A stretch of 64,000 nucleotides of DNA from Neobacillus kokaensis (GCF_014656545.1 NZ_BNDS01000001.1:62001-126000); one strand, 5' to 3'. Shown: positions 48,729 to 59,559, counted from the first letter of the stretch. The notes: generated from the sequence alone by a model not told the origin. Translations and numbers: made by a program.

Positions 48729-49013
48729 GTGAACACTAAAAGAAAAGTTCCTATGCGCAAATGTGTGGCTACCGGTGAAATGAAACCGAAAAAAGAACTC
48801 GTTCGCATCGTTCGCTCAAAAGAAGGGGAAGTATCGATTGATTTAACCGGAAAGAAATCCGGAAGAGGTGCATACCTTTCAAAAGATAAAGAAGCAGTTC
48901 AGTTAGCCAAGAAAAAAAATATCTTGTCAAACCATTTAGATGTAACAGTAAAGGCTGAGATCTATGAGGAACTTCTTGAGTTAATAGAGAAGGAGAACTT
49001 GTCAACCAAATGA
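48729..49013 (+). CDS. ylxR: YlxR family RNA-binding protein (RnpM)
   Basis: A 94-residue basic protein with the YlxR signature [25 protein letters not shown] and [10 protein letters not shown]. The family is encoded in the nusA-infB operon and has been linked to RNase P modulation. GTG at 48729 is preferred, with GAGGTG at proper distance; an in-frame ATG at 48723 is too close to the Shine-Dalgarno. The TGA stop overlaps the ylxQ ATG by four bases. Confidence 0.92.
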   Translation: MNTKRKVPMRKCVATGEMKPKKELVRIVRSKEGEVSIDLTGKKSGRGAYLSKDKEAVQLAKKKNILSNHLDVTVKAEIYEELLELIEKENLSTK

Positions 49014-49312
49014 AAGAAAATCAATGGTTTTCATTGCTTGGATTGGCTAATCGAGCACGAAAAATTATATCGGGTGAAGAACTAAGCATCAAAGAAATCC
49101 GTAATGGAAAAGCAAAACTAATAATATTATCCAGAGATGCATCTTTTAATACAACAAAAAAAATTACAGATAAATGTAATTCGTATATGGTCCCAGTGAA
49201 AATGGTGGAAAACCGTCATCTTCTTGGTCAAGCGATTGGAAAAGAAGCCCGCGTTGTTGTAGCTGTGCTGGATGATGGGTTTGCAAAAAAACTGGTATCG
49301 TTGCTCGATTAA
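49010..49312 (+). CDS. ylxQ: L7Ae/L30e-like ribosomal protein YlxQ
   Basis: A 100-residue member of the L7Ae/L30e/S12e/Gadd45 RNA-binding fold: [42 protein letters not shown] and the [27 protein letters not shown] end. Family members bind kink-turn-like RNA; a specific role in Bacillus is not settled. It overlaps ylxR by four bases and precedes infB by 21. Confidence 0.92.
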   Translation: MKENQWFSLLGLANRARKIISGEELSIKEIRNGKAKLIILSRDASFNTTKKITDKCNSYMVPVKMVENRHLLGQAIGKEARVVVAVLDDGFAKKLVSLLD

Positions 49313-49333
49313 TTCTAGCGGGGGTGAAAAATA

Positions 49334-51652
49334 ATGAGTAAACTACGTGTTTATGAATATGCAAAGAAGCATAATCTTTCAAGTAAAGAAATCATTACAA
49401 AATTAAAGGAAATGGATATAGAGGTTACAAACCATATGGCAACATTAGAGGATTCAGATATTAAAAAGCTTGATGCAGCCTACAATAAAAAAGATAGTAA
49501 TTCCCGAGAGAAAAAACAGATAAATCATAACCAGCAAAAAACGGCGAATACTTCTCAAGCTAAAAGACCAAATAATCGACCAGGACAGCCTAAACCAACC
49601 AATAATCCAAATGTGCAGCAAAATGTAACAAGTAAAGCAGCACCGAAAACATTTGAGGTGGATGACGATAAGTTAGTCGTTCCAAATAAGGTAAAGGTTG
49701 CTGTGCCGCCGAAAAATAAAGAAGGCAAAAAGCACGATCAAGAATACCAGTCAAAAGAAAACAAAGCCTTCCAACCGGGAAAAGGGAAGGCTAAATCTCA
49801 TCAAAATCAAAATCAAAATCGAAATCATAACCAAAACAAGCGGAAAAATCAGCCGCCAGTACAGCAAGCTGCTCCGCAAAAGAAAAAAGAAAAAGAGCTT
49901 CCTGCAAAAATTACTTTTACTGAATCATTAACAGTGGCAGAGCTTGGTAAAAAGCTTCACCGTGAACCTTCTGAAATCATTAAAAAGCTCTTTTTACTTG
50001 GTGTAATGGCGACTATTAACCAAGTTTTAGATAAAGATGCAATTGAATTGATTGCTGGAGAATACGGTGTAGAAGTAGAAGAAGAAATCAAGATTGATAC
50101 AACTGATTTAGAAGTCTACTTCACTGAGGATGCTGCTGAAATTTTAGTGGAAAGGCCTGCAGTTGTTACGATCATGGGGCACGTTGACCATGGAAAAACA
50201 ACATTACTCGATTCCATTCGGAATACGAAGGTTACTGAAGGTGAAGCTGGTGGAATTACCCAGCATATCGGTGCGTATCAAGTAGTGGAAAATGGTAAGA
50301 AAATTACCTTCCTTGATACACCTGGACACGCCGCATTTACAACAATGCGGGCACGTGGTGCACAAATAACTGATATTACCGTTCTTGTAGTTGCTGCTGA
50401 TGATGGTGTCATGCCGCAAACGGTAGAGGCGATTAACCATGCTAAGGCAGCTGAGGTTCCAATCATTATAGCTGTGAATAAAATGGATAAGGAAGCAGCC
50501 AATCCTGATCGTGTCATGCAAGAACTTACCGAACATGGTTTAGTTGCAGAAGCATGGGGCGGCGATACCATCTTTGTACCGATTTCAGCGAAAAAAGGCG
50601 AGGGAATTGACAACCTATTAGAAATGATTCTGCTTGTAAGTGAAGTGGCAGAACTAAAGGCAAATCCAAATCGCAAAGCACTGGGAACCGTGATTGAAGC
50701 TCAATTAGATAAGGGCCGCGGATCTGTTGCTACGTTGCTTGTTCAGAATGGTACATTAAAAATTGGCGATCCTATTGTAGTTGGAAATACATTTGGTCGT
50801 GTTCGCGCAATGGTTAATGACAAAGGCCGCCGTGTAAAGGAAGCTGGGCCTTCAACTCCTGTTGAAATTACAGGTTTAAATGATGTACCGCAGGCCGGTG
50901 ACCGGTTTGTTGTGTTCGATGACGAAAAGACAGCCCGCCAGGTTGGAGAAGCACGTGCACAGCAAGCCCTAGTTGCACAGCGAGGAGAAAAGACCCGCGT
51001 AAGCTTAGATAATCTTTTTGAACAATTAAAGCAGGGCGAAATGAAGGACCTAAACGTTATTCTTAAATCTGATGTTCAGGGTTCTGCAGAAGCTTTAGCT
51101 GCTTCATTAAATAAAATAGATGTTGAAGGCGTAAATATTAAAATCATTCATAATGGAACAGGCGCAATTAACGAATCGGATATCACGCTTGCTGCTGCCT
51201 CTAATGCCATTGTTATTGGTTTTAATGTCCGGCCGGATGCCAATGCAAAACGTGCTGCCGAAGCAGAAAAAGTAGATGTTCGTCTACACCGGATTATATA
51301 TAAAGTAATCGAAGAAATGGAAGCAGCAATGAAGGGCATGCTTGACCCTGAATTTGAAGAAAAAATTATTGGTCAAGCTGAAGTTCGTCAGACGTTTAAA
51401 GTTTCGAAGGTTGGAACAATTGCTGGTTCTTATGTAACGGATGGTAAGATTACTCGTGACAGCGGTGTTCGTGTTATCCGTAATGGTGTAGTCATCTTTG
51501 AAGGAGAAATTGATGCATTAAAACGCTTCAAGGATGATGCGAAGGAAGTTGCCCAAGGTTATGAATGTGGTATTACCATTAAAAACTTTAATGATGTTAA
51601 AGAAGAAGATGTCTTTGAGGCATATATAATGCAAGAAGTGGAACGTAAATGA
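49334..51652 (+). CDS. infB: Translation initiation factor IF-2
   Basis: A 772-residue GTPase that places initiator tRNA on the 30S. The N-terminal domain ([21 protein letters not shown]) is followed by a low-complexity Q/N/K-rich linker (about 55-190), then a second IF2_N (about 195-245). G domain: [36 protein letters not shown]. Domains II-IV follow, with the tRNA-binding C terminus ending at VERK. The stop overlaps the next ATG by four bases. Confidence 0.98.
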   Translation: MSKLRVYEYAKKHNLSSKEIITKLKEMDIEVTNHMATLEDSDIKKLDAAYNKKDSNSREKKQINHNQQKTANTSQAKRPNNRPGQPKPTNNPNVQQNVTSKAAPKTFEVDDDKLVVPNKVKVAVPPKNKEGKKHDQEYQSKENKAFQPGKGKAKSHQNQNQNRNHNQNKRKNQPPVQQAAPQKKKEKELPAKITFTESLTVAELGKKLHREPSEIIKKLFLLGVMATINQVLDKDAIELIAGEYGVEVEEEIKIDTTDLEVYFTEDAAEILVERPAVVTIMGHVDHGKTTLLDSIRNTKVTEGEAGGITQHIGAYQVVENGKKITFLDTPGHAAFTTMRARGAQITDITVLVVAADDGVMPQTVEAINHAKAAEVPIIIAVNKMDKEAANPDRVMQELTEHGLVAEAWGGDTIFVPISAKKGEGIDNLLEMILLVSEVAELKANPNRKALGTVIEAQLDKGRGSVATLLVQNGTLKIGDPIVVGNTFGRVRAMVNDKGRRVKEAGPSTPVEITGLNDVPQAGDRFVVFDDEKTARQVGEARAQQALVAQRGEKTRVSLDNLFEQLKQGEMKDLNVILKSDVQGSAEALAASLNKIDVEGVNIKIIHNGTGAINESDITLAAASNAIVIGFNVRPDANAKRAAEAEKVDVRLHRIIYKVIEEMEAAMKGMLDPEFEEKIIGQAEVRQTFKVSKVGTIAGSYVTDGKITRDSGVRVIRNGVVIFEGEIDALKRFKDDAKEVAQGYECGITIKNFNDVKEEDVFEAYIMQEVERK

Positions 51653-51930
51653 TTATCGGCGTCGCCGACTGTGAATGTATCATATATGACGCTCATTCTT
51701 TAAAAGAAAAGCGTGCGGTTTTGCAGCGAATTCTAACCCGCTTAAAGCAAAAATTTAATGTTTCTGTGGCTGAGGTTGACTATCAAGATGTTTGGCAAAG
51801 AACAAGGATCGCGATTGCTGCAGTCTCACAAGCACGAACCGGGGCTGAACACGAACTGCAAAATGCACTGAAATTAATTGATTCATTTCCAGAAATTGAA
51901 AGAACGATCACCGAAATTGAATGGCTTTAA
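51649..51930 (+). CDS. ylxP: DUF503 family protein YlxP
   Basis: A 93-residue conserved protein (DUF503) with [22 protein letters not shown] and [30 protein letters not shown]. The function is not established; constant linkage between infB and rbfA suggests a role in ribosome biogenesis (inference). The start overlaps the infB stop (ATGA). Confidence 0.93.
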   Translation: MIIGVADCECIIYDAHSLKEKRAVLQRILTRLKQKFNVSVAEVDYQDVWQRTRIAIAAVSQARTGAEHELQNALKLIDSFPEIERTITEIEWL

Positions 51931-51947
51931 GTTAAGAGGTGAATGTG

Positions 51948-52319
51948 ATGAGCCATAGACCAAACCGCGTTGGAGAGCAGATGAAGAAAGAACTGACAGA
52001 TATTATTGGACGCAAAATCAAAGATCCACGGATCGGTTTTGTGACGGTAACCGATGTTCAAGTAACAGGAGATCTTCAACAAGCAAAAGTATTTATTTCT
52101 GTTTTAGGTGATGACGAGCAAAAGGAGAATACCTTAAAAGGCCTCGCTAAGGCAAAAGGATTTATTCGGTCTGAAATTGGCCACCGTATTCGGCTGCGCA
52201 AAACACCTGAAATTATATTTGAATTTGATGAATCAATCGATTATGGAAATCGAATTGAAACACTTCTTCATCAGCTCCATACAGACGATAAACCAATGGA
52301 GACAAATGACGAAGAGTAA
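51948..52319 (+). CDS. rbfA: 30S ribosome-binding factor RbfA
   Basis: A 123-residue KH-like cold-shock assembly factor acting on the 5' end of 16S rRNA. Visible: [54 protein letters not shown] and [24 protein letters not shown]. The ATG at 51948 with AAGAGGTGA upstream is preferred over a GTG at 51939 inside that site. Confidence 0.97.
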   Translation: MSHRPNRVGEQMKKELTDIIGRKIKDPRIGFVTVTDVQVTGDLQQAKVFISVLGDDEQKENTLKGLAKAKGFIRSEIGHRIRLRKTPEIIFEFDESIDYGNRIETLLHQLHTDDKPMETNDEE

Positions 52320-52331
52320 GAATCGTTTGGG

Positions 52332-52364
52332 AAAATGGATAGACAATCGTCTATCCATTTTTTT
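52332..52364 (+). terminator. Terminator after rbfA
   Basis: AAAATGGATAGAC (52332-52344), a four-base loop, GTCTATCCATTTT, then further Ts. A perfect 13-bp stem. Confidence 0.9.
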
Positions 52365-52386
52365 CGGATAGAAGGAGCGAGGAAAT

Positions 52387-53307
52387 ATGGAAGGGATTTT
52401 GCCATTATATAAACCAAAGGGCATCACAAGTCATGATTGTGTTTTTAAATTAAGAAAAATCTTAAAAACCAAAAAAATTGGACATACGGGAACATTAGAC
52501 CCAGAGGTAACTGGTGTCTTGCCAATTTGCATTGGGAAAGCTACCAAGATTGCCGAATACATAACCGATGCCGGGAAGACCTATGAAGCAGAAGTGACAC
52601 TTGGATTCTCGACGACAACGGAAGATGCAACTGGGGATATAGTCGAAAAAAAGACAGTAACCCGTCCAATTACACGTAATGAAATCCTCAATGTGTTTGA
52701 AGCCTTAACGGGTGAAATCGTGCAAACGCCACCAATGTTTTCGGCTGTAAAAGTAGGCGGTGTTCGTCTTTATGAATATGCTCGTAAAGGAATTGAAGTC
52801 GAACGTCCTTCTAGAACAGTAACGATATATTCGATTCAACTGCTCGATGAACAGATGGAATGGACGGGAGATACCATTACCTTTAGGTTTAAAGTAGCCT
52901 GCAGTAAAGGTACATATATTAGAACATTGGCTGTTATGATTGGAGACAAATTAGGTTATCCTGCCCATATGTCAAACTTGGTTAGGATTCAATCTGCCTC
53001 TTTTACGTTGGATGACTGTTTCACGCTGGAAGAAGTGAGTGAAATGGCGGAAGAAGGAACGGTAGAAGAGGTTTTGAAGCCGCTGGAGACAGCACTTTCT
53101 CATTTGCCGAAATTAAAAATAAATGATAAAGTAGCAGAGAAAGTGAAAAATGGTGCATTATTAGACATACCAGAATATTTAAAAACTTGTAACGGACCTA
53201 TTATTGCTGAAACAAAAGATGGTATGGCAATTGCTATTTATGCAAGGCATCCTAATAAGCCAAACCTTCTAAAACCTGTTAAGGTATTAAGAAATGAACT
53301 AGAATAA
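52387..53307 (+). CDS. truB: tRNA pseudouridine(55) synthase TruB
   Basis: A 306-residue enzyme making pseudouridine 55 in the T loop of tRNA. The catalytic Asp38 is in HTGTLDPEVTGVLPICIGKATK. Further motifs: YEAEVTLGFSTTTEDATGDIV, TPPMFSAVKVGGVRLYEYARKG, CSKGTYIRTLAVMIGDKLG, and a C-terminal PUA-like region. GAAGGAGCGAGG precedes the ATG. It modifies the base next to the m5U54 made by TrmFO. Confidence 0.97.
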   Translation: MEGILPLYKPKGITSHDCVFKLRKILKTKKIGHTGTLDPEVTGVLPICIGKATKIAEYITDAGKTYEAEVTLGFSTTTEDATGDIVEKKTVTRPITRNEILNVFEALTGEIVQTPPMFSAVKVGGVRLYEYARKGIEVERPSRTVTIYSIQLLDEQMEWTGDTITFRFKVACSKGTYIRTLAVMIGDKLGYPAHMSNLVRIQSASFTLDDCFTLEEVSEMAEEGTVEEVLKPLETALSHLPKLKINDKVAEKVKNGALLDIPEYLKTCNGPIIAETKDGMAIAIYARHPNKPNLLKPVKVLRNELE

Positions 53308-53338
53308 AAGGTTACGGTATAGAAAAGGTGAGTTTCAA

Positions 53339-54292
53339 TTGGAAGTAAAGATGCTAGAGTTTCCATTAAACTTGGAGAAACAGGATATACCGCCATTATC
53401 TATGGCACTTGGTTATTTTGATGGTGTACATAGGGGCCACCAACAAGTGATTCTAGAAGCGAAAAGACAGGCAATTCAATTGGGCTTGAGCAGTGCGGTG
53501 ATGACTTTCGACCCCCATCCCTCAGTTGTATTGGGAAAAGATAAAAGGCATGTTCAGTATATTTCTCCTTTAACAGAGAAAATAAAAATTATTGAGCAGC
53601 TTGGGATTGATTATATGTTTATTGTTCATTTTACTGCAGAATTTGCAAACCTGCTCCCCCAGGAATTTATCGATCAATATATTATTGGTCTTAATGTTAA
53701 ACATGTTGTAGCTGGATTCGATTATACGTATGGAAGAATGGGAAAAGGTAACATGGAAACATTGCCTTTTCATTCTAGAGAGGAATTTACTTTTTCTGTT
53801 ATACCGGAGCTCACTGAGGGGAATGAAAAAGTAAGCTCGACAAGAATCCGCAGCCTTTTACGGGAAGGAAAAGCTGACCTGCTTCCCAATCTTTTGGGGA
53901 GATATTATACGACAACTGGAATCGTGATACACGGGGATAAACGCGGAAGAACAATTGGATTTCCAACAGCAAATATTGATGTAGATGATGAGTATATTAT
54001 CCCGCCGCTAGGGGTTTATTCGGTGAGAATGAAGGTTAATAATACTTGGTATCAAGGTGTTTGTAATGTTGGGTATAAGCCCACTTTTAATCAAAATGCT
54101 AAAAAGATTTCCATTGAAGTTCATTTATTTGAATTCGATCAAGATATCTATGGGGAAGAAGTTGTCGTTGAATGGCATCTCTATCTTCGAAAAGAACAAA
54201 AATTCTCCGGAATTGAAGAACTTGTAAGACAAATTGAACAGGATAAACAAAATGCGTTACATTATTTTAAAGAAAATCGACAAATTTTCTAG
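53339..54292 (+). CDS. ribF: Bifunctional riboflavin kinase/FAD synthetase
   Basis: A 317-residue protein. The N-terminal FAD synthetase nucleotidyltransferase has MALGYFDGVHRGHQ and FDPHPSVVLG; a VSSTRIRSLL motif follows. The C-terminal riboflavin kinase has GIVIHGDKRGRTIGFPTAN and GVCNVGYKPTF. It turns riboflavin into FMN and FAD. TTG at 53339 is chosen, with AAAAGGTGAG seven to eight bases upstream; ATG at 53351 is an alternative. Known as ribC in B. subtilis. Confidence 0.96.
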   Translation: MEVKMLEFPLNLEKQDIPPLSMALGYFDGVHRGHQQVILEAKRQAIQLGLSSAVMTFDPHPSVVLGKDKRHVQYISPLTEKIKIIEQLGIDYMFIVHFTAEFANLLPQEFIDQYIIGLNVKHVVAGFDYTYGRMGKGNMETLPFHSREEFTFSVIPELTEGNEKVSSTRIRSLLREGKADLLPNLLGRYYTTTGIVIHGDKRGRTIGFPTANIDVDDEYIIPPLGVYSVRMKVNNTWYQGVCNVGYKPTFNQNAKKISIEVHLFEFDQDIYGEEVVVEWHLYLRKEQKFSGIEELVRQIEQDKQNALHYFKENRQIF

Positions 54293-54340
54293 ACGGATTG
54301 TTTATTGAATGATAAACCTGGATATTATTAAGGATAAAAC

Positions 54341-54369
54341 TTGCATTTTGGCGTAAAAAGTTGTATTCT
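54341..54369 (+). promoter_or_regulatory. Sigma-A promoter of rpsO
   Basis: TTGCAT (54341-54346), a 17-base spacer, then TATTCT (54364-54369). It predicts a leader of about 88 bases. Confidence 0.65.
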
Positions 54370-54375
54370 TATCTA

Positions 54376-54463
54376 CGTATTAAAAATAACCTTTGCTTGG
54401 CAAGTCGAGTCACCGACGCTTGCTGGGTAACAGGGGATTTGTAAAATTAGGAGGTGAACATGG
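54376..54463 (+). promoter_or_regulatory. Structured leader of rpsO, possible S15 binding site
   Basis: The leader contains a hairpin GCAAG-T-CG / CG-CTTGC at 54400-54423 just before the Shine-Dalgarno. S15 is known to autoregulate through leader RNA in several bacteria; whether this is such a site is inference. Confidence 0.35.
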
Positions 54464-54733
54464 ATGGCAATCACACAAGAGCGTAAAAACGAAATCATCA
54501 ATGAGTACAAAACTCATGAGAATGATACTGGATCTGCAGAGGTTCAAATCGCTGTCCTTACTGAACAAATCAACAAATTGAACGGTCACTTACGCGTTCA
54601 TAAAAAAGATCACCATTCACGTCGTGGTCTGTTGAAAATGGTTGGTAAGCGTCGTAATCTTTTAACTTACCTTCGTAACAAAGATGTACAGCGTTACCGT
54701 GAGTTAATTAATAAGCTTGGTTTACGTCGTTAG
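54464..54733 (+). CDS. rpsO: 30S ribosomal protein S15
   Basis: An 89-residue protein with [42 protein letters not shown] and the rRNA-binding [24 protein letters not shown]. Length is the family standard. It binds the central domain of 16S rRNA early in assembly. TTAGGAGGTGA lies eight bases before the ATG. Confidence 0.99.
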   Translation: MAITQERKNEIINEYKTHENDTGSAEVQIAVLTEQINKLNGHLRVHKKDHHSRRGLLKMVGKRRNLLTYLRNKDVQRYRELINKLGLRR

Positions 54734-54740
54734 TTTACAG

Positions 54741-54766
54741 AAGCGGGAATTTTCCCGCTTTTTTAT
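54741..54766 (+). terminator. Terminator after rpsO
   Basis: AAGCGGGAA (54741-54749), a two-base spacer, TTCCCGCTT (54752-54760), then Ts to 54764. Confidence 0.88.
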
Positions 54767-54959
54767 TAGTAAAAAAAGATAAATGAATATTTAATACATA
54801 TTTTAAGTCAGGACTTATTTGTGCATACTAATAATAATTTGGATTGATAACATAAGCTTTTACAGGCTTTTTTTATATTTATTGAATTAGTAAGATGATT
54901 ACAGCGAATATATATTTCGCATCATCCTCCTAAGTAGTTTAGATGAGAGGGGTAAAAAT

Positions 54960-57077
54960 ATGGACCACCAGAAACATGTGTATTCCACCGATTGGGCCGG
55001 GCGTAATCTGACGGTTGAAATCGGGCAGCTGGCTAAACAGGCTAATGGGGCTGTTTTAGTCCGCTATGGTGATACGGCAGTATTAAGCACAGCAACAGCT
55101 TCGAAACAACCGAAAAATTTAGATTTCTTTCCATTAACAGTTAACTACGAAGAACGTTTGTATGCAGTAGGAAAAATTCCCGGAGGGTTTATTAAACGGG
55201 AAGGGCGGCCAAGTGAAAAGGCGATTCTTGCAAGCCGCTTGATAGACCGGCCAATTCGCCCGCTTTTTGCTGATGGCTTCCGGAATGAAGTTCAAGTAAT
55301 CAGTATCGTTATGAGTGTGGATCAAGATTGTTCCACTGAAATGGCGGCTATGTTCGGGTCATCTTTAGCACTTAGTGTATCAGATATTCCATTCGAAGGA
55401 CCAATTGCTGGTGTTGTGGTTGGTAGAGTCGACAATCAGTTTGTTATTAATCCAAACGTTGAACAGTCTGAAAAAAGTGATATTCATTTAACAGTGGCTG
55501 GAACAAAAGATGCGATTAACATGGTTGAAGCGGGTGCAGATGAAGTACCGGAAGAAACAATGTTAGAAGCCATCATGTTTGGTCATGAAGAAATTAAACG
55601 CTTAATTGAATTCCAAGAAAAAATTGTCGCTGAAATCGGCAAGGAAAAATTGCAAATAACACTTTATGAAGTTGATAAAGAGCTTGAGTCAGAGGTCAGA
55701 GAGCTATGTGAAGCTGATATGATCAAGGCGATTCAAGTCCAAGAAAAGCATGCCCGTGAGGATGCGATAAAAGAAGTAAAAGATCACGTACTAGCCAAAT
55801 ATGAGGAACAAGAAGCCACAGAAGATGATTTAAAACAGGTAAAACAAATATTGGACAAGATTGTTAAAGGTGAGGTTCGCCGGTTAATTACCGTAGAAAA
55901 AATCCGCCCAGACGGCCGTAAAATAGATGAAATTAGGCCATTATCCTCGCAGGTAGGTATTCTGCCGCGTACTCATGGCTCTGGCTTATTTACACGTGGA
56001 CAAACACAAGCATTAAGTATTTGTACACTTGGTGCAATGGGGGATGTCCAAATCCTTGACGGTCTTGGGATCGAAGAAGAAAAACGGTTTATGCATCACT
56101 ATAACTTCCCGCAATTTAGTGTTGGGGAAACTGGACCAATCCGTGGACCAGGCCGTAGGGAAATTGGACATGGTGCCCTTGGTGAACGTGCCCTTGAACC
56201 AGTAATTCCATCTGAAAAAGATTTTCCGTATACAATTCGTCTTGTTTCAGAGGTTTTGGAATCAAATGGTTCAACATCACAGGCAAGTATTTGTGGAAGT
56301 ACATTAGCAATGATGGATGCCGGTGTTCCAATTAAAGCTCCTGTTGCCGGAATTGCCATGGGTCTAGTTAAATCCGGTGAATATTATACAGTACTAACCG
56401 ATATTCAAGGTATGGAAGATCACCTTGGAGATATGGATTTTAAGGTAGCTGGAACCGCAAAAGGTGTTACAGCATTACAAATGGATATTAAAATTGAAGG
56501 GCTGTCTCGTGAAATTTTAGAAGAAGCTCTACAGCAAGCTAAAAAGGGCAGAATGCAGATTTTGGATTCAATGCTTTCAACCATTGCTGAACCAAGAGCT
56601 GAACTTTCAAAGTTTGCACCTAAAATCTTAACCATGAACATCAATCCTGATAAAATTCGTGATGTCATCGGACCAAGCGGAAAACAAATCAATAAGATTA
56701 TTGAAGAAACTGGTGTAAAAATTGATATCGAGCAGGATGGTACGATTTTTATTGCATCATCTGACACCGAAATGAATCACAAAGCAAAGAAAATTATTGA
56801 AGATATCGTTCGCGAGGTTGAAGTTGGACAGCTATATCTTGGAAAAGTAAAGAGAATTGAGAAGTTCGGTGCCTTTGTTGAAATTTTCCCTGGCAAAGAT
56901 GGCTTAGTTCATATTTCCGAACTTGCTGAAGAGCGTGTTGGCAAAGTGGAAGATGTCGTTAAGCTTGGAGATGAAATGTTAGTCAAGGTTACGGAAATTG
57001 ATAAACAAGGCCGAGTCAACTTATCACGTAAAGCAGTCCTAAAAGAGCAGCGAGAAAAGGCTGAAGAACAAAAATGA
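54960..57077 (+). CDS. pnp: Polyribonucleotide nucleotidyltransferase (PNPase)
   Basis: A 705-residue 3'-5' phosphorolytic exonuclease. Two RNase PH domains (about 1-230 and 310-550) flank a helical linker; [23 protein letters not shown] and RPIRPLF mark PH1, and [46 protein letters not shown] and [13 protein letters not shown] mark PH2. KH ([20 protein letters not shown]) and S1 ([30 protein letters not shown]) domains follow. AGAGGGGTA precedes the ATG. Confidence 0.99.
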   Translation: MDHQKHVYSTDWAGRNLTVEIGQLAKQANGAVLVRYGDTAVLSTATASKQPKNLDFFPLTVNYEERLYAVGKIPGGFIKREGRPSEKAILASRLIDRPIRPLFADGFRNEVQVISIVMSVDQDCSTEMAAMFGSSLALSVSDIPFEGPIAGVVVGRVDNQFVINPNVEQSEKSDIHLTVAGTKDAINMVEAGADEVPEETMLEAIMFGHEEIKRLIEFQEKIVAEIGKEKLQITLYEVDKELESEVRELCEADMIKAIQVQEKHAREDAIKEVKDHVLAKYEEQEATEDDLKQVKQILDKIVKGEVRRLITVEKIRPDGRKIDEIRPLSSQVGILPRTHGSGLFTRGQTQALSICTLGAMGDVQILDGLGIEEEKRFMHHYNFPQFSVGETGPIRGPGRREIGHGALGERALEPVIPSEKDFPYTIRLVSEVLESNGSTSQASICGSTLAMMDAGVPIKAPVAGIAMGLVKSGEYYTVLTDIQGMEDHLGDMDFKVAGTAKGVTALQMDIKIEGLSREILEEALQQAKKGRMQILDSMLSTIAEPRAELSKFAPKILTMNINPDKIRDVIGPSGKQINKIIEETGVKIDIEQDGTIFIASSDTEMNHKAKKIIEDIVREVEVGQLYLGKVKRIEKFGAFVEIFPGKDGLVHISELAEERVGKVEDVVKLGDEMLVKVTEIDKQGRVNLSRKAVLKEQREKAEEQK

Positions 57078-57089
57078 TCAACTGAACGA

Positions 57090-57120
57090 GTCAGAGCCTA
57101 TATATAGGACTCTGGCTTTT
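57090..57120 (+). terminator. Terminator after pnp
   Basis: GTCAGAGCCT pairs with GGACTCTGGC (one mismatch, two wobbles) around a short AT loop, followed by five Ts reaching 57121. Confidence 0.72.
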
Positions 57121-57239
57121 TATTATTTTGATTGTGTTGCTTGGAGCGGAAATACACACACCAACTTTTGACTTTGGTTATTCAAATGTTCTACCTTGTC
57201 CTTTCGATACATAATCTGTATGGAAGGGGGAAAGGTAGA

Positions 57240-58187
57240 ATGAAAAAGGCAATGATCATAGTATTATTTTTTTTAGCTGTGTGGATATTTGTTAACACAC
57301 CAATTGTAAATAATTATGTAACTGGTTTGAAGGAAAATGCCCTTCCAGCAGTAAAAGAATCAAATTCATTAATGGAAAGCATTAAAAAAAATGCATCTAC
57401 ATATGAAAAACCGCCTTCTGATGCAAAAATAGATCGAGTTTGGAAAGCGATTCCAGGATATAGCGGGGTTAAAGTCGATATTTCCGCATCGTATAAAAAT
57501 ATGAAAAAGCTAGGTGTTTTTGACGAAAAGAAATTAGTTTTTACCCAAATAAAACCGAAAATCCATCTAAATGATCTACCTGCATCCCCCATCTATCGTG
57601 GACATCCGGATAAACCAATGGTTTCGTTTATCATAAATGTAGCCTGGGGGAATGAATATCTATCCGATATGCTCGCCACTTTAAAAAAACACAATGTTTC
57701 GGCCAGTTTTTTCTTGGAAGGTAATTGGGTCAAAAAAAATCCGGAACTGGCAAAAATGATTGTAAGTGCAGGTCACGAGGTTGGTAATCACTCCTACTCC
57801 CATCCTGATATGGCAAAATTAACAGCAGCTCAGGCAAGGGAACAAATGGTAAAAACTAATGAAATTATTGAAGCAGCAACAGAAGTAAAATGTAATTTGT
57901 TTGCTCCTCCAAGCGGAAGCTATCGAGATGAAACAGTGAAAGTGGCTAAAGAATTAAATATGAAGACTGTAATGTGGACAGTTGATACAGTTGATTGGAA
58001 GAAACCAACTCCGGAAGTACTTATTAACCGCGTAATGGGTAAAATTGACAATGGTTCAATGGTTCTAATGCATCCAACTGAATCGACAGCAGCTTCCCTT
58101 GATCGCTTAATCACACTGATCAAACAGAAAAAATTAAAAATCGGGACAGTATCTAACTTATTAAATGAAGAAAGAATAATGAAATGA
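57240..58187 (+). CDS. ylxY: Polysaccharide deacetylase family protein YlxY, probably without classical catalysis
   Basis: A 315-residue protein with an N-terminal membrane anchor or uncleaved signal (residues 2-19, KKAMIIVLFFLAVWIFV) and a NodB-like domain (about 125-310). The metal-binding histidines are present in GHEVGNHSYSHP (His184, His188). The first motif, usually TFDDG, reads NVAWG (133-137), so both aspartates are gone. The later PPSGSYRDETV and TVDTVDWKKP motifs are kept. ATG 57240 with GGGGGAAAGG upstream is chosen; longer frames start in the spacer after pnp. The role is unknown; its location between pnp and mlpA is conserved. Confidence 0.88.
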   Translation: MKKAMIIVLFFLAVWIFVNTPIVNNYVTGLKENALPAVKESNSLMESIKKNASTYEKPPSDAKIDRVWKAIPGYSGVKVDISASYKNMKKLGVFDEKKLVFTQIKPKIHLNDLPASPIYRGHPDKPMVSFIINVAWGNEYLSDMLATLKKHNVSASFFLEGNWVKKNPELAKMIVSAGHEVGNHSYSHPDMAKLTAAQAREQMVKTNEIIEAATEVKCNLFAPPSGSYRDETVKVAKELNMKTVMWTVDTVDWKKPTPEVLINRVMGKIDNGSMVLMHPTESTAASLDRLITLIKQKKLKIGTVSNLLNEERIMK

Positions 58188-58209
58188 ACATACAAGATTA
58201 AGTTAAAAG

Positions 58210-58238
58210 TTGGAGAAAATAGTTATAAAAGGTATAAT
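58210..58238 (+). promoter_or_regulatory. Sigma-A promoter of mlpA
   Basis: TTGGAG (58210-58215), a 17-base spacer, then a perfect TATAAT (58233-58238), 47 bases before the mlpA ATG. Confidence 0.7.
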
Positions 58239-58285
58239 GAACAATGGAGTAGTAGCATCTGCTGTTTACAGACAGGAGGAAGTTG

Positions 58286-59521
58286 ATGATAACCAAATAT
58301 ACTTGTAATAATGGAGTAAGAATCGTATTAGAACAAATTCCAACCGTTCGATCAGTTGCTATTGGGATTTGGATCGGTACAGGATCAAGAAATGAAAATC
58401 CTAAAACCAATGGAATTTCTCATTTCCTTGAGCACATGTTTTTCAAAGGGACTACCACTAGGTCGGCAAAAGAAATTGCCGAATCATTCGATAGTATTGG
58501 CGGACAAGTAAATGCCTTTACCTCAAAGGAGTACACATGCTATTATGCAAAGGTTTTGGATACCCATTCAAAATTTGCTTTAGATGTGCTCGCCGATATG
58601 TTTTTTAACTCAACTTTTGATGAGACAGAGTTAAAGAAAGAAAAAAATGTTGTCCTTGAAGAAATAAAAATGTATGAGGATACTCCTGATGATATTGTCC
58701 ATGACTTGCTAAGCAGAGCTGTTTATGGTGATCATCCGCTTGGATATCCGATTCTGGGAACAGAAGAAACATTAAATACGTTTAATGGAGATTCATTAAG
58801 AGAATACATTTATGAAAGATACACACCTGAAAATGTTGTAGTATCCATTGCAGGCAATGTACCTGAAACGTTTATTAAAGAAGTGGAACAGTATTTCGGA
58901 GCGTATCAAGGTGGAAATAGAGAAGAAAGCGAAAATGTCCCATCGTTTCATTCCAATAAAAATTCTCGAAAAAAGGAAACAGAACAAGCCCATTTATGTA
59001 TTGGTTTTGAAGGATTGAGGGTTGGGCACGAGGATATCTACAGTTTAATTACCCTTAATAATATTTTAGGGGGAAGTATGAGTTCAAGATTATTCCAAGA
59101 TGTCCGTGAACAGAAGGGTTTAGCTTATTCTGTATTCTCCTACCATTCAGCTTACCAGGATAGCGGTATTGTAACGATTTATGGCGGTACCGGGGCGAAG
59201 CAGTTAAATGTTTTGTTTGAAACTATTCAGGAAACATTAAATAAACTGAAACAAGATGGGATTACTGATAAAGAATTAACGAACAGTAAAGAGCAGTTAA
59301 AAGGCAGCTTAATGCTTAGCTTAGAAAGTACCAATAGCCGAATGAGCCGAAATGGTAAAAACGAGCTTTTGTTAAAGCGACACCGCTCGCTGGATGAGAT
59401 TATTGAACAAATTGATCAAGTAACAAAAGAGAGCGTAAATGATATGGGAAGTAGAGTTTTTACGGATAACTATTCCATTTCATTAATAAGCCCTGATGGG
59501 GATATACCTGATACCTTTTAA
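58286..59521 (+). CDS. mlpA: M16 family zinc peptidase MlpA (YmxG)
   Basis: A 411-residue processing-peptidase-like protein of family M16. The inverted zinc site HxxEH is His46-Phe-Leu-Glu49-His50 in NGISHFLEHMFFKGT, with the distal glutamate in VVLEEIKMYEDTPDD. GGQVNAFTSKEYTCYYAKVLD and LNNILGGSMSSRLFQDVREQKGLAYSV are also conserved. ATG 58286 has GGAGGAAG six bases upstream; a TTG just before it is an alternative. In B. subtilis mlpA has been reported to affect protease gene expression. Confidence 0.95.
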   Translation: MITKYTCNNGVRIVLEQIPTVRSVAIGIWIGTGSRNENPKTNGISHFLEHMFFKGTTTRSAKEIAESFDSIGGQVNAFTSKEYTCYYAKVLDTHSKFALDVLADMFFNSTFDETELKKEKNVVLEEIKMYEDTPDDIVHDLLSRAVYGDHPLGYPILGTEETLNTFNGDSLREYIYERYTPENVVVSIAGNVPETFIKEVEQYFGAYQGGNREESENVPSFHSNKNSRKKETEQAHLCIGFEGLRVGHEDIYSLITLNNILGGSMSSRLFQDVREQKGLAYSVFSYHSAYQDSGIVTIYGGTGAKQLNVLFETIQETLNKLKQDGITDKELTNSKEQLKGSLMLSLESTNSRMSRNGKNELLLKRHRSLDEIIEQIDQVTKESVNDMGSRVFTDNYSISLISPDGDIPDTF

Positions 59522-59528
59522 TACCAAG

Positions 59529-59559
59529 AAAACAGTTCGTGAATTCGAACTGTTTTTTT
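59529..59559 (+). terminator. Terminator after mlpA
   Basis: AAAACAGTTCG (59529-59539), a six-base loop, CGAACTGTTTT, then Ts. A perfect 11-bp stem. Confidence 0.9.

Noticed and set aside
49484-49903. Low-complexity Q/N/K-rich stretch in infB as a possible frameshift or repeat expansion
   Set aside because: A variable, charged linker between the N-terminal domains is normal for IF-2, and the frame is intact on both sides.
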